Shown: positions 1 to 7,629, numbered from the stretch's first letter. The stretch is 10,060 nt of DNA from an uncultured Clostridia bacterium (GCA_944369635.1 CALVXL010000108.1:1-10060), one strand, 5' to 3'. Program-made: numbers and translations. The notes: generated from the letters alone by a model not told the origin.

Positions 1-1806
1 GCACACGCGGGCGCGTACGGAGGAGGGGAGCACGCTTTCCTTATATTCTTCGCTCTGCGCTTCGAAAAGTTCCGTACAGGGCATGGAAATCACGCGCGCG
101 TTCACGCCGTTTTCTTTCAGGGCGGTCTGCGCTTTCATGCACAGTTCCACTTCGCTGCCGCTGGCGATCAGAAGGATATCGGGCGTGCCCTCGCAATCGG
201 AAAGCACGTAGCCGCCTTTGAGCGCGCCTTTGCCGGAATTTTCGTAAAGGGGAAGCGTCTGGCGGGAAAGCACCAGGCACGTGGGGCATTTTGCGCCGAG
301 CGCGCTGACCCATGCCGCCGCCGTTTCTCTGCCGTCCGCGGGGCGGAAGACATGTACGTCGGGCGTGGCGCGCAGGGACGCGAGCTGTTCAACGGGTTCA
401 TGCGTGGGGCCGTCCTCGCCCACGCCGATGGAATCGTGCGTGAAGATATATACCACGGGCAGTCCCATTAAAGCGGAAAGCCTGAGCGAGCCTTTCAGAT
501 AATCGCTGAACACGAAGAAAGTCGCACAGTAAGCGACAAAGCCGCCGTGTAGGTAAATGCCGTTGCAGATCGCCGCCATCGCCTGTTCGCGGATACCGAA
601 GTGAATATTCGCGCCCGTCTTGTTTTCGGGGGAATAATAGCCTTTGTTTTTCATCACGCTCTTGTTCGAGGGGCCGAGGTCCGCCGAACCGCCGAAGAGC
701 GCGGGGATTTTTTCCGCCAAGCGGTTGAGTACGGCGGAAGAAGTGGAACGCGTGGCGTCGGCTTTGTCGAATTTGTAAAGTTCTTCGTCGTCGGCGTAAT
801 CGTAAAGTACGCCGTTCACGCGCTTTTCGAATTCCGCGGCTTCCGCCGGGTACGCCGCTTTATACGCGGCGAAAAGTTCGTTCCATTCCTGTTCGGCTTT
901 TTTGCCTTTCGAAACTGCGCGGCGGGTATGGCGGAGCACGCCTTTGGGAACGGAAAACGCTTCTTCCGTCCAGCCCAGCGTTTCTTTCAGCGCTTTGAGA
1001 TTTTCCGCGCCGAGGGGCGCGCCGTGGCAGTCGGCTTTTCCCGCAAGGGGGGAGCCGTAGCCGATAACCGATTTGCAGATGATGAGGCTGGGTTTTTCCT
1101 TTTCCGCCTTCGCTTTTTTGACGGCGCGGCGCAGCGCGGCAAGGTCGTTGATGTCGCTTACTTTAATGACCTGCCAGCCGAGCGCTTCGTGGCGTTTGCC
1201 CACGTCCTCGGTGAACGCCGAACCCGTGTCGCCCTCTATGGTGATGTTGTTGGAATCGTAAAACACGATGAGTTTTCCGAGCTTGTTCGTTCCCGCAAAG
1301 GAGGCGGCTTCGTTTTCGATTCCTTCCTGCAGGCAGCCGTCGCCGCACAGTACGTAAGTGTAGTGATCGGTCAGGGGAAAATTTTCCTTGTTGAATTCCG
1401 CCGCCATTTTCGTTTCGGCAAGCGCCATGCCCACCGCCGTGGCGATACCTTGTCCCAAGGGTCCCGTGGAAGTTTCCACGCCCGCGGTCACGCCGTATTC
1501 GGGATGTCCCGGCGTTTTCGAGCCGAACTGGCGGAAATTTTCGATGTCTTCGATGCTCATGTCGAAGCCGAACAGATATAAAAGGGAATAATACAGCATG
1601 GAACCGTGCCCTGCGGAGAGGACGAAGCGGTCGCGGTCGTAAAACTTCGGGTTTTTGGGGTTGTATTTCATCACGTCCGAAAAGAGCGTGTACCCGACGG
1701 GCGCCGCGCCGAGGGGTAACCCCGGATGTCCCGACTTCGCTTTTTCAATGGCTTCCGCGCTCAATACGCGCACGGCGTTCACAGCCTGCTGTCTGATATC
1801 TTGCAT
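1..1806 (-). CDS. tkt: transketolase (C-terminal end cut by window edge)
   Basis: Thiamine-diphosphate enzyme that moves two-carbon units between sugar phosphates in the non-oxidative pentose phosphate pathway; cytosolic. The frame is open from ATG (1804-1806) to base 1 with no stop, giving 602 residues of a family normally near 660, so roughly 60 residues lie outside. Visible family features are the N-terminal KSGHPG (His27), SAGHGS, the ThDP/Mg-binding GDG at residues 155-157 followed by DSNNITIEG, and HFGIREQAM with the expected catalytic Glu at residue 407. The last residues seen (PSSVRARVC) match the start of the C-terminal domain. The start is fixed by a Shine-Dalgarno AAGGAG at 1813-1818, six bases upstream. 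The gene is transcribed away from proS from its own promoter at 1865-1893. It is a single full-length chain type, not the split two-subunit form. No frameshift is seen. Identification is very secure. Confidence 0.97.
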   Translation of the reverse strand, partial: MQDIRQQAVNAVRVLSAEAIEKAKSGHPGLPLGAAPVGYTLFSDVMKYNPKNPKFYDRDRFVLSAGHGSMLYYSLLYLFGFDMSIEDIENFRQFGSKTPGHPEYGVTAGVETSTGPLGQGIATAVGMALAETKMAAEFNKENFPLTDHYTYVLCGDGCLQEGIENEAASFAGTNKLGKLIVFYDSNNITIEGDTGSAFTEDVGKRHEALGWQVIKVSDINDLAALRRAVKKAKAEKEKPSLIICKSVIGYGSPLAGKADCHGAPLGAENLKALKETLGWTEEAFSVPKGVLRHTRRAVSKGKKAEQEWNELFAAYKAAYPAEAAEFEKRVNGVLYDYADDEELYKFDKADATRSTSSAVLNRLAEKIPALFGGSADLGPSNKSVMKNKGYYSPENKTGANIHFGIREQAMAAICNGIYLHGGFVAYCATFFVFSDYLKGSLRLSALMGLPVVYIFTHDSIGVGEDGPTHEPVEQLASLRATPDVHVFRPADGRETAAAWVSALGAKCPTCLVLSRQTLPLYENSGKGALKGGYVLSDCEGTPDILLIASGSEVELCMKAQTALKENGVNARVISMPCTELFEAQSEEYKESVLPSSVRARVC

Positions 1807-1864
1807 AACGAACTCCTTGGATAGAATTTTCCCTGCCGCTGATCGCGGAAAGGCTCTTTTTAAT

Positions 1865-1893
1865 ATTGTAATATAATTCGCGCTATTTTTCAA
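1865..1893 (-). promoter_or_regulatory. SigA-type promoter of tkt
   Basis: On the minus strand, TTGAAA (1888-1893) and TACAAT (1865-1870) are separated by exactly 17 bases. This leaves a leader of about 50 nt before the tkt start. Each hexamer differs from consensus at one position. The start site is inferred, not seen. Confidence 0.8.
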
Positions 1894-1935
1894 GTTTATT
1901 TCAACGAATTTTTGTTTAGATTTATAAGGGAGGCT

Positions 1936-1988
1936 TTTTTGCGCAAAAATCTCGCGCATTTGTGCGGTTCGCCGCATATATCGCGCAT
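1936..1988. promoter_or_regulatory. palindromes and direct repeats between the divergent tkt and proS promoters
   Basis: This stretch lies between the two divergent promoters. It contains a perfect 14-base palindrome TTTTTGCGCAAAAA (1936-1949). It also has an inverted repeat with 7 paired positions around TTCG (1961-1967 with 1972-1978, one G-T pair) and a direct repeat TCGCGCAT at 1952-1959 and 1981-1988. None is followed by a T-run, so these are not terminators. Such a cluster could be an operator for one or both genes, but no known regulator consensus is recognised. The whole tkt-proS gap (1807-2078) holds nothing else beyond the two promoters and leaders. Confidence 0.35.
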
Positions 1989-2018
1989 AGAATTGTGCAT
2001 ATAAATATAAAGAATTAT

Positions 2019-2047
2019 TTGTCTTTTTCCGTATAGTTTGTTATAAT
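2019..2047 (+). promoter_or_regulatory. SigA-type promoter of proS
   Basis: TTGTCT (2019-2024) and a perfect TATAAT (2042-2047) are separated by 17 bases. The expected start near 2054 gives a leader of only about 25 nt. That is too short for a T-box, so proS here seems not to be controlled by uncharged tRNA through a leader. Confidence 0.82.
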
Positions 2048-2078
2048 AAATAAAAAACTTTACGTTTTGGGGTGTTAT

Positions 2079-3506
2079 ATGGACAACAGGCAGTTTGTGA
2101 AAGAAGTCGCTTCCCTGACCGACGATTTCGCCAAGTGGTATACCGACGTGGTGGTAAAAACCGAACTCGTGGACTACGGTCCCGTCAAGGGGACGATGGT
2201 CATCCGCCCGTACGGGTACGCGATCTGGGAAAATATTCAGCATGAAATGGATAAGCGGTTCAAAGCCGTCGGCGTGAAAAACGCGTATTTCCCGATGCTG
2301 ATTCCCGAAAGCTATTTGAAGCGCGAGGCGGAACACGTGGAAGGATTCGCGCCGGAAGTCGCCGTCGTAACCTATGCCGGCGGCGCGGAATTGCAGGAAA
2401 AACTCGTTATCCGTCCCACCAGCGAAACGATCATATGCGAAATGTACGCGAAATGGCTGCAGAGCTATCGCGATCTTCCCATACTCATCAATCAGTGGGC
2501 AAACGTCGTCCGCTGGGAAAAAACCACCCGTCCTTTTTTGCGTACGAGCGAATTTTTGTGGCAGGAAGGGCATACCGTGCACGCCACGGAAGAAGAGGCG
2601 ATGGAAGAAACCATCAAAATGCTGAACGTGTACAAGGAGTTTGCCGAAAACGTGCTGGCAATCCCCGTCATCACGGGCAAAAAGACGGAAAAGGAAAAAT
2701 TTGCCGGCGCGGTGGCGACCTACGGCATGGAGGCGATGATGCTCGACGGCAAGAGTCTGCAGGCGGGCACCTCGCACTATCTCGGACAGAATTTCGCCAA
2801 GGCGTTCGATATGCAGTTTCTCGATAAAGACGGCGTGAGAAAATACGGTTATTCCACGTCGTGGGGCACATCCACCCGCATGATCGGCGCGCTCATCATG
2901 GCGCACGGCGACGAACGCGGGCTGGTTCTGCCGCCCAAAGTCGCGCCCGTGCAGGCGATCGTCATTCCGATCGCGGCGCACAAAGGCGGCGTAACGGAAA
3001 AAGCGGAAGAGATCCGCGCCGCGCTGGAAAAGGCGGGCGTACGCGCCGAAACGGATAACCGCGAGGCGAGCCCCGGCTGGAAGTTCAACGAATGGGAAAT
3101 GAAGGGCGTTCCCGTCCGCATCGAGATCGGCCCGCGCGACATCGAAAAAAATCAGGCGGCGCTGTTCAGAAGAGATACGCTGGAAAAATCCTTCGTGTCT
3201 CTGGATCATCTGGCGGAGCATGTCGTTTCGCTGCTGGAAGATATCCAAAAAGCCATGCTGGAAAAGTCCAGAAAGAACAGGGATTCCCGCATCGTCAGGG
3301 CAAACAATCTCGAAGAGCTTCTCGCGGGCGTGGAAAACAAAAACTTTGTAAAAGCGGGCTGGTGCGGCTGTCGCGAATGCGAGGATAAAGTCAAGGACTA
3401 CGCCGCCGCCACGGCGCGCGTCATGCTGGAGGACGAGGAAAGCGACACCTGCGTCGTCTGCGGCAAAAAAGCGAAACATACCGTTGTTTTCGCACGGGCT
3501 TACTGA
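2079..3506 (+). CDS. proS: prolyl-tRNA synthetase, short zinc-containing type
   Basis: Class II aminoacyl-tRNA synthetase that charges tRNAPro with proline; cytosolic. It has 475 residues from the ATG at 2079, which follows GGGGTG (2069-2074); the in-frame TTG at 2067 lies inside this ribosome site and is rejected. The protein belongs to the archaeal/eukaryotic-like form, not the long bacterial form with an editing insertion. It shows the family start of motif 1 (MVIRPYGYAIWENIQ), motif 2 (RWEKTTRPFLRTSEFLWQEG) and motif 3 (GTSTRMIGALIMAHGDERG). An anticodon-binding domain follows (APVQAIVIPI onwards). The C-terminal zinc domain has cysteines at 429, 431, 434, 458 and 461 (CxCxxC and CxxC), and the chain ends in the typical tyrosine. 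Length is normal for this form. It is probably co-transcribed with the membrane protein 25 bases downstream, since no promoter or terminator separates them. Confidence 0.97.
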   Translation: MDNRQFVKEVASLTDDFAKWYTDVVVKTELVDYGPVKGTMVIRPYGYAIWENIQHEMDKRFKAVGVKNAYFPMLIPESYLKREAEHVEGFAPEVAVVTYAGGAELQEKLVIRPTSETIICEMYAKWLQSYRDLPILINQWANVVRWEKTTRPFLRTSEFLWQEGHTVHATEEEAMEETIKMLNVYKEFAENVLAIPVITGKKTEKEKFAGAVATYGMEAMMLDGKSLQAGTSHYLGQNFAKAFDMQFLDKDGVRKYGYSTSWGTSTRMIGALIMAHGDERGLVLPPKVAPVQAIVIPIAAHKGGVTEKAEEIRAALEKAGVRAETDNREASPGWKFNEWEMKGVPVRIEIGPRDIEKNQAALFRRDTLEKSFVSLDHLAEHVVSLLEDIQKAMLEKSRKNRDSRIVRANNLEELLAGVENKNFVKAGWCGCRECEDKVKDYAAATARVMLEDEESDTCVVCGKKAKHTVVFARAY

Positions 3507-3531
3507 CGCGGAGAAACGGAAAAAATAAAAG

Positions 3532-4524
3532 ATGCTTTCCCTTGCGGAAAGCGAAAGAGTGAATATGGGTTTAGAATATATTTCGATCCAGAAAGGCAAC
3601 GAATTTTTACAGATCGTCTATACGAACGGCGCGGTTTTTACCGTTAATCTCTGGGTGGCGATTTTGCTTTTGTGCCTCTCGGTAGCGATCTATATCGCGC
3701 TGTATCTTCTGATGGGCTTCGGGCTCAGAAAAATGGCGATCGCCACCAAAACCGAACATACGTGGCTGGCGTTTGTTCCGTTTGCGCGGTATTATTTTGC
3801 GGGAAAAATCGTCGGACAGGTCAAGTTGTTCGGCAAAAAGATGAAGAACGCGGGGTTCTGGCTGATGATCGTGTTCGCAATAAAATTTGCGCTCGACGTC
3901 ACCGCCTTCCTGCTCAATTACCTGCCGCTTGCCATCGCCTATTTTTCCGACGTGCAGATTATCATTCAGCCGTCCGATTACGGGCTGGCAATGTCTTTCG
4001 GCGAAGGTTTTTCCTATGAATATTCTCCCGCCGTTTACGCGTTTTTGAACGTGCAGTATATTCTGGGCACTCTGCTCAACGTGGCGTATCTGTTTTTCTT
4101 CTTCTTCACGTTCATGATGCTCTTTCGGAAATTCAATCCGAGAAGTCATTTCATGTTTACGATCATCGCGTTCATCGGGGAGATATTCGGCATTTCCCTC
4201 GCGTCGATCGTAGTGTTCACGCAGAGGAACAGAAAGCCCGTCAATTATAACGATTTCGTGAAAGAACAGTATATGCGCATGCAGGGCATGTATGCGCCGC
4301 CGCGTCCCAATCCTCCCGATAACCCCTTCCGCGAGTTCGGAGGGAGAGGGGAAAACGATCCGGGCGATCCCTTTGCCGAATTCGGCGAACGCAAAACCTC
4401 TTCGCAGGACGCGCCTTCTGACGGTGCAGACAACAAATCGAAAGACGGGTCGGACGACGCCGCGGAAGACAAAAAGAACGGCAATGACGATAAAAACGGC
4501 GGAAATCCGTTTGAAGGTTTTTAA
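3532..4524 (+). CDS. unrecognised multi-pass membrane protein with acidic, repeat-bearing C-terminal tail
   Basis: I cannot name a function. From the ATG at 3532 the product has 330 residues. Four hydrophobic segments are visible, near residues 40-64, 107-138, 170-198 and 207-229. Between the first two lies HTWLAFVPFARYYFAGKI (76-93), which resembles the WLAxIP signature of small uncharacterised membrane proteins in Clostridia (from memory, not searched). From about residue 232 the chain is soluble, Pro-rich and then rich in Asp, Lys and Asn. It carries NPFREFG (264-270), DPFAEFG (279-285) and a terminal NPFEGF (325-330). The start is uncertain. The ATG at 3565 (319 residues) has GAG five bases upstream, while the ATG at 3532 has only a distant GGA and sits at the edge of a hairpin (3534-3552). 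It lies 25 bases after proS and is followed by a terminator, so it probably shares the proS transcript. The real-gene call is strong because of codon pattern and topology. Confidence 0.85.
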   Translation: MLSLAESERVNMGLEYISIQKGNEFLQIVYTNGAVFTVNLWVAILLLCLSVAIYIALYLLMGFGLRKMAIATKTEHTWLAFVPFARYYFAGKIVGQVKLFGKKMKNAGFWLMIVFAIKFALDVTAFLLNYLPLAIAYFSDVQIIIQPSDYGLAMSFGEGFSYEYSPAVYAFLNVQYILGTLLNVAYLFFFFFTFMMLFRKFNPRSHFMFTIIAFIGEIFGISLASIVVFTQRNRKPVNYNDFVKEQYMRMQGMYAPPRPNPPDNPFREFGGRGENDPGDPFAEFGERKTSSQDAPSDGADNKSKDGSDDAAEDKKNGNDDKNGGNPFEGF

Positions 4525-4539
4525 AAAGTAAAGACGATG

Positions 4540-4565
4540 AAACAGAGCCCGCAGGCTCTGTTTTT
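4540..4565 (+). terminator. intrinsic terminator after the proS operon
   Basis: AAACAGAGCC (4540-4549) pairs perfectly with GGCTCTGTTT (4554-4563) around the loop CGCA, and the T-run is 4561-4565. It ends only 20 bases before the mnmE start, so it may also act as a partial, read-through terminator for mnmE. Confidence 0.85.
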
Positions 4566-4585
4566 CGGTTAAAGTCGGAGGAATT

Positions 4586-5920
4586 ATGCTTAACGACAAT
4601 ATCTGCGCGCTTTCTACGCCGGCAGGGGCGGGGGGCGTCGCCATCGTGCGTATCAGCGGTTCATCGCCGCGGCAATACGCCGAAAAAATGTTTCGGCCGC
4701 AGGGCAAAACGGCGGTTAAGGACTTCGTGCCCTATATGCTTTATACGGGGGAATTCGACGCGGGCAGCTTCAAAGATTACGGCATGTGCGTTTACTTCAG
4801 GGCGCCTAAAAGCTACACGGGCGAAGATATGGTGGAATATCATCTTCACGGCGGCGTGGCGATCGTGAACGGCATGATCCGCCGTCTCATCGAACTCGGT
4901 TGCCGCCCCGCGGAGCGCGGGGAATTCACAAAACGCGCCTTTCTGAACGGCAAACTCTCCTTATCGTCCGCCGAAGGGCTGATCGATATGATCTACAGCG
5001 AAAGCGAAGGGGAAGTCAAAGCGGGGTATTATCTATACCGCGAAAATTTGAAAAAGAAAGTACAGGAAGAGCAGGACGTGCTGAAAGCCGCTCTCGCGGA
5101 GATCGGCGCAAATCTCGATTATCCCGACGAGGTGGAGGAGGCGGACGTCGCGAAACACGTAATGGAAGCGGTATCGCGCGTAAAAAAATTCATAGACGAA
5201 CTTTCCGCAACCTATGCGGCGGGCAGAAAGCTTACGGCGGGTGTTCAGGTCGGCATCGTCGGCCGGCCGAATACGGGAAAAAGTTCGCTTCTGAACAGAT
5301 TGCTCGACTATGACAAGGCGATCGTTTCTTCCCTCGCGGGCACGACGCGCGACGTGGTGGAAGGCACGCTCGTCATCGACGGCGTGAAGTTTGATTTCAA
5401 AGATACCGCCGGGATCCGCGCTTCGGAAAACGACGTGGAAAATATAGGCATAAATCTTTCCCGCCGCGTGCTCAAGGAAGCGGACGTACTTTTGGTGGTG
5501 CTCGACGGAAGCGAGGAGCTTACGAAAGAGGATGAGGAGATCCTCGCGCTGACCGAAGGGAAACTGCGCATCGTCGTGGCGAACAAAAGCGACAAAGAGC
5601 AGAAAAAACTCGGCGCGCACATAGCGCTTTCGGCGAAAAACGGCGAAAATATTGACAAACTGAAAAAAATGTTGTTTAATATTACCGTGGGAAAAGTCGA
5701 TACCAACAAGGACTTCCTCACCGAGCAAAGGCATTACGACGCGCTTTTGCGGGCGCGCGCGGCGCTTGAGAAAGCGGAGGATTCGCTTTTGTCCGCGCCT
5801 CTCGACATGGTGTCGGTGGACGTGGAGGAGGCCTGGCAGATTCTGGGAGAGATCACGGGGCAGACGGCGTCGGAAGCCGTCGTTGACGAGATCTTTTCGC
5901 GGTTCTGCGTGGGAAAATAG
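4586..5920 (+). CDS. mnmE: tRNA uridine-5-carboxymethylaminomethyl modification GTPase MnmE
   Basis: GTPase that works with MnmG to install the aminomethyl-type group on the wobble uridine (U34) of certain tRNAs, using a methylene-tetrahydrofolate carbon; cytosolic. It has 444 residues, close to the usual 450-460. The N-terminal folate-binding domain begins with ALSTPAGAGGVAIVRISG. The inserted G domain has G1 GRPNTGKS (226-233), TTRD (253-256), DTAG (273-276), NKSD (333-336) and SAK (349-351). The chain ends in the family's CVGK with the conserved cysteine at 441. The start ATG follows GGAGG (4577-4581) by four bases. Its usual partner mnmG and the common rpmH-rnpA-yidC-jag neighbours are not in this window. 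No promoter is clear between the terminator at 4540-4565 and the gene. Stop TAG is followed nine bases later by the LysR gene. Confidence 0.97.
   Translation: MLNDNICALSTPAGAGGVAIVRISGSSPRQYAEKMFRPQGKTAVKDFVPYMLYTGEFDAGSFKDYGMCVYFRAPKSYTGEDMVEYHLHGGVAIVNGMIRRLIELGCRPAERGEFTKRAFLNGKLSLSSAEGLIDMIYSESEGEVKAGYYLYRENLKKKVQEEQDVLKAALAEIGANLDYPDEVEEADVAKHVMEAVSRVKKFIDELSATYAAGRKLTAGVQVGIVGRPNTGKSSLLNRLLDYDKAIVSSLAGTTRDVVEGTLVIDGVKFDFKDTAGIRASENDVENIGINLSRRVLKEADVLLVVLDGSEELTKEDEEILALTEGKLRIVVANKSDKEQKKLGAHIALSAKNGENIDKLKKMLFNITVGKVDTNKDFLTEQRHYDALLRARAALEKAEDSLLSAPLDMVSVDVEEAWQILGEITGQTASEAVVDEIFSRFCVGK
5652..5680 (+). promoter_or_regulatory. possible internal promoter within mnmE
   Basis: A perfect -35 TTGACA (5652-5657), a 17-base spacer and TTTAAT (5675-5680, one mismatch to TATAAT) lie inside the mnmE reading frame, in an A+T-rich patch of an otherwise G+C-rich gene. 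Transcription would begin near 5687, about 240 bases before the LysR gene, and could drive lysR-uppP-orf38-mscL without mnmE. The match is close, but the site is inside coding sequence, so activity is inferred. Confidence 0.5.
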
Positions 5921-5929
5921 GGGAAAAAC

Positions 5930-6841
5930 ATGGTCAATCTGGATTTATATCGCGTATTTTATACGGTCGCAAAATGCGGCAGCCTCACCAAGGCGGCGGA
6001 AGAGCTGTACATTTCGCAGCCCGCCGTTTCGCAGGCGATCAAACAGCTGGAAAATCAGCTGGGCGGGAAGCTCTTTAACCGCACGCACAAGGGCATGGAA
6101 CTGACCGACACGGGCGGAAAACAGATCTTCGCCACGGTGGAAAAAGCGCTGCAGCTTCTGAGCGAAGCGGAAACCAAATATTCCGAGTTGAAAAATACGG
6201 CCACGGGCGTGGTGCGTATCTGCGCCAGCGATACCGTCAGCACGCATTTTTTATTGAAGTATATCAAGGAATATCATGAAAAATACCCCAACGTCAATCT
6301 GATATTGCAAAACGGCACTTCGGCGCAGACCATCGAAATGCTGAAAAACAAGAAAGGGGATATCGGCTTTGTCAATCTTCCCGTGGACGACAAGGACATC
6401 TATCTTTCCAACACCGTCATGCAGTTGCACGATACCTTTGTGGCGAGCGCTCGTTTTTCCGAACTTTTCGGCGAGGTCGTGGACCTCAAGCGCCTGCAGG
6501 ATTATCCGCTTCTGATGTTGGAACTCAGCACTGCCACGCGGCAGGCGATCATTAACTTTGCGCATTCGCACGGCATACACCTGCATCCCGAAATCGAGCT
6601 GGCAAGTCTGGAACTGATGACGGAACTCGCAAAAACCGGCATAGGTATCGCGTGTATCCCGCGGGAGTTCGTCATGCACGAACTGAAGGCGGGTACGCTC
6701 CAGGAAATCAGGACCAGTCCCGAACTTCCCGCGCGCGCCATAGGGCTTGCGCTTCCCAAAGACGCCGAGCTTACCTTTTCCGTGCGGGAGTTCTTGAATC
6801 TGATCAATAAACATAAAATAAACAAGACGGACGCGAAATAA
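5930..6841 (+). CDS. LysR-family transcriptional regulator
   Basis: DNA-binding regulator of 303 residues, a normal length for the family. The N-terminal winged helix-turn-helix covers about residues 1-60, with GSLTKAAEELYISQPAVSQAIKQLE in the expected place (17-41), followed by the linker helix. From about residue 90 (GVVRICASD) the periplasmic-binding-protein-like effector domain follows and runs to near the end. The effector cannot be read from sequence. The start ATG at 5930 follows AGGGGA and lies nine bases after the mnmE stop; uppP starts 26 bases after its own stop. The gene is therefore inside an operon and lacks the divergently transcribed target that many LysR genes have. Its targets may be its own operon, but this is only inferred. 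Confidence 0.95.
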   Translation: MVNLDLYRVFYTVAKCGSLTKAAEELYISQPAVSQAIKQLENQLGGKLFNRTHKGMELTDTGGKQIFATVEKALQLLSEAETKYSELKNTATGVVRICASDTVSTHFLLKYIKEYHEKYPNVNLILQNGTSAQTIEMLKNKKGDIGFVNLPVDDKDIYLSNTVMQLHDTFVASARFSELFGEVVDLKRLQDYPLLMLELSTATRQAIINFAHSHGIHLHPEIELASLELMTELAKTGIGIACIPREFVMHELKAGTLQEIRTSPELPARAIGLALPKDAELTFSVREFLNLINKHKINKTDAK

Positions 6842-6867
6842 TCGGTGCGTTTTGTACGGAGATCTAT

Positions 6868-7629
6868 ATGAATGTATGGCAGGCGGTGCTTTTGGGGCTG
6901 GTGCAGGGGCTGACGGAATTTCTCCCCGTATCTTCCAGCGGACACCTCGTTCTATTGCAGAAATGGTTCGGGATCGATCCCGATTACAGTATGTTTCTGA
7001 CGGTTATGTTGCATGTGGGAACGCTGATTCCCGTATGTATCGTATTCTTTAAAGATATTTTAGGGCTTTTTAAAAATCCGATCACGCTTTTATATCTCGT
7101 CATCGCAAGTATACCCGCCGCGCTGGTCGGTTTTCTGCTCGGAGATCAGATCGATGCGGTATTTTACGGCGGAAAGTACCTCGCGCCGTGTTTTCTCTTT
7201 ACCGCGCTGGTTTTGTTGCAGGCGGAACTGGTTGCAAAAACCAAGCCGCTTTACCGCGATATCAACGCGGGCAACGCCGCGCTGATGGGGGTGGCGCAGG
7301 CCGTTGCCGTCGTGCCGGGGATTTCCCGCAGCGGCTCGACCATCGCCGCCGGCTGTTTTTGCGGAGTAGACAGGGAGAAGAACGCGAATTTCGCCTTTCT
7401 GATGAGTCTGCCCGTCATCGCGGGTTCGGCGCTTCTCGAAGGGTACGATTTTATCAAAAGCGGATCAACGGAGATTTCGTTTCTGCCCGTTCTTTTGGGC
7501 GTAATTGCGGCGGCGATTTCGGGGTATGTGGCGATCCGCGTCATGCTCGCGTTGGTCAAAAAGGCCAATTTCAAATGGTTTTCGCTTTATCTCGTATGCC
7601 TGAGCGTTTTATTGCTCATAATTAAATAG
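6868..7629 (+). CDS. uppP: undecaprenyl-diphosphatase (UppP/BacA family)
   Basis: Integral membrane phosphatase that dephosphorylates undecaprenyl diphosphate to recycle the lipid carrier for peptidoglycan and other wall polymers; extra copies are linked to bacitracin resistance. It has 253 residues, slightly shorter than the usual 260-275. Both family signatures are intact: QGLTEFLPVSSSGHL (13-27, with Glu17 and His26) and PGISRSGSTI (150-159, with Arg154). Several hydrophobic helices follow, and the chain ends in a hydrophobic segment (LLLIIK), so the C-terminus looks complete. The start ATG has GGAGA at 6858-6862. The stop TAG is followed directly by the ATG of a 38-codon ORF in the same frame. 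Its neighbours place it with mscL, another envelope protein. Confidence 0.96.
   Translation: MNVWQAVLLGLVQGLTEFLPVSSSGHLVLLQKWFGIDPDYSMFLTVMLHVGTLIPVCIVFFKDILGLFKNPITLLYLVIASIPAALVGFLLGDQIDAVFYGGKYLAPCFLFTALVLLQAELVAKTKPLYRDINAGNAALMGVAQAVAVVPGISRSGSTIAAGCFCGVDREKNANFAFLMSLPVIAGSALLEGYDFIKSGSTEISFLPVLLGVIAAAISGYVAIRVMLALVKKANFKWFSLYLVCLSVLLLIIK

Noticed and set aside
601..1581. Long plus-strand ORF of 326 codons.
   Set aside because: It lies opposite transketolase, has a Phe/Arg/Val-rich composition with no domain, and is the expected shadow of a G+C-biased gene.
1939..2004. A 21-codon ORF from TTG after a good ribosome site (AAGGGAGG), upstream of proS, as a possible leader peptide.
   Set aside because: It ends before the proS promoter at 2019-2047, so it would not be on the proS transcript, and no promoter is evident for it. 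The codon content (one Pro) does not suggest attenuation.
2048..2078. T-box leader for proS.
   Set aside because: The promoter leaves a leader of about 25 nt, and no T-box consensus or terminator is present.
1896..3599. Minus-strand ORF of 567 codons.
   Set aside because: It runs antisense to all of proS, whose motifs are unmistakable; its Phe/Arg/His-rich composition is a shadow pattern.
3607..4707. Minus-strand ORF of 366 codons over the membrane protein.
   Set aside because: It crosses the terminator at 4540-4565 and the start of mnmE, has His/Arg-rich composition and lacks a ribosome site.
6791..6822. Promoter for uppP within the end of the LysR gene (TTGAAT with TAAAAT).
   Set aside because: The two boxes are only 14 bases apart, too close for a SigA promoter.
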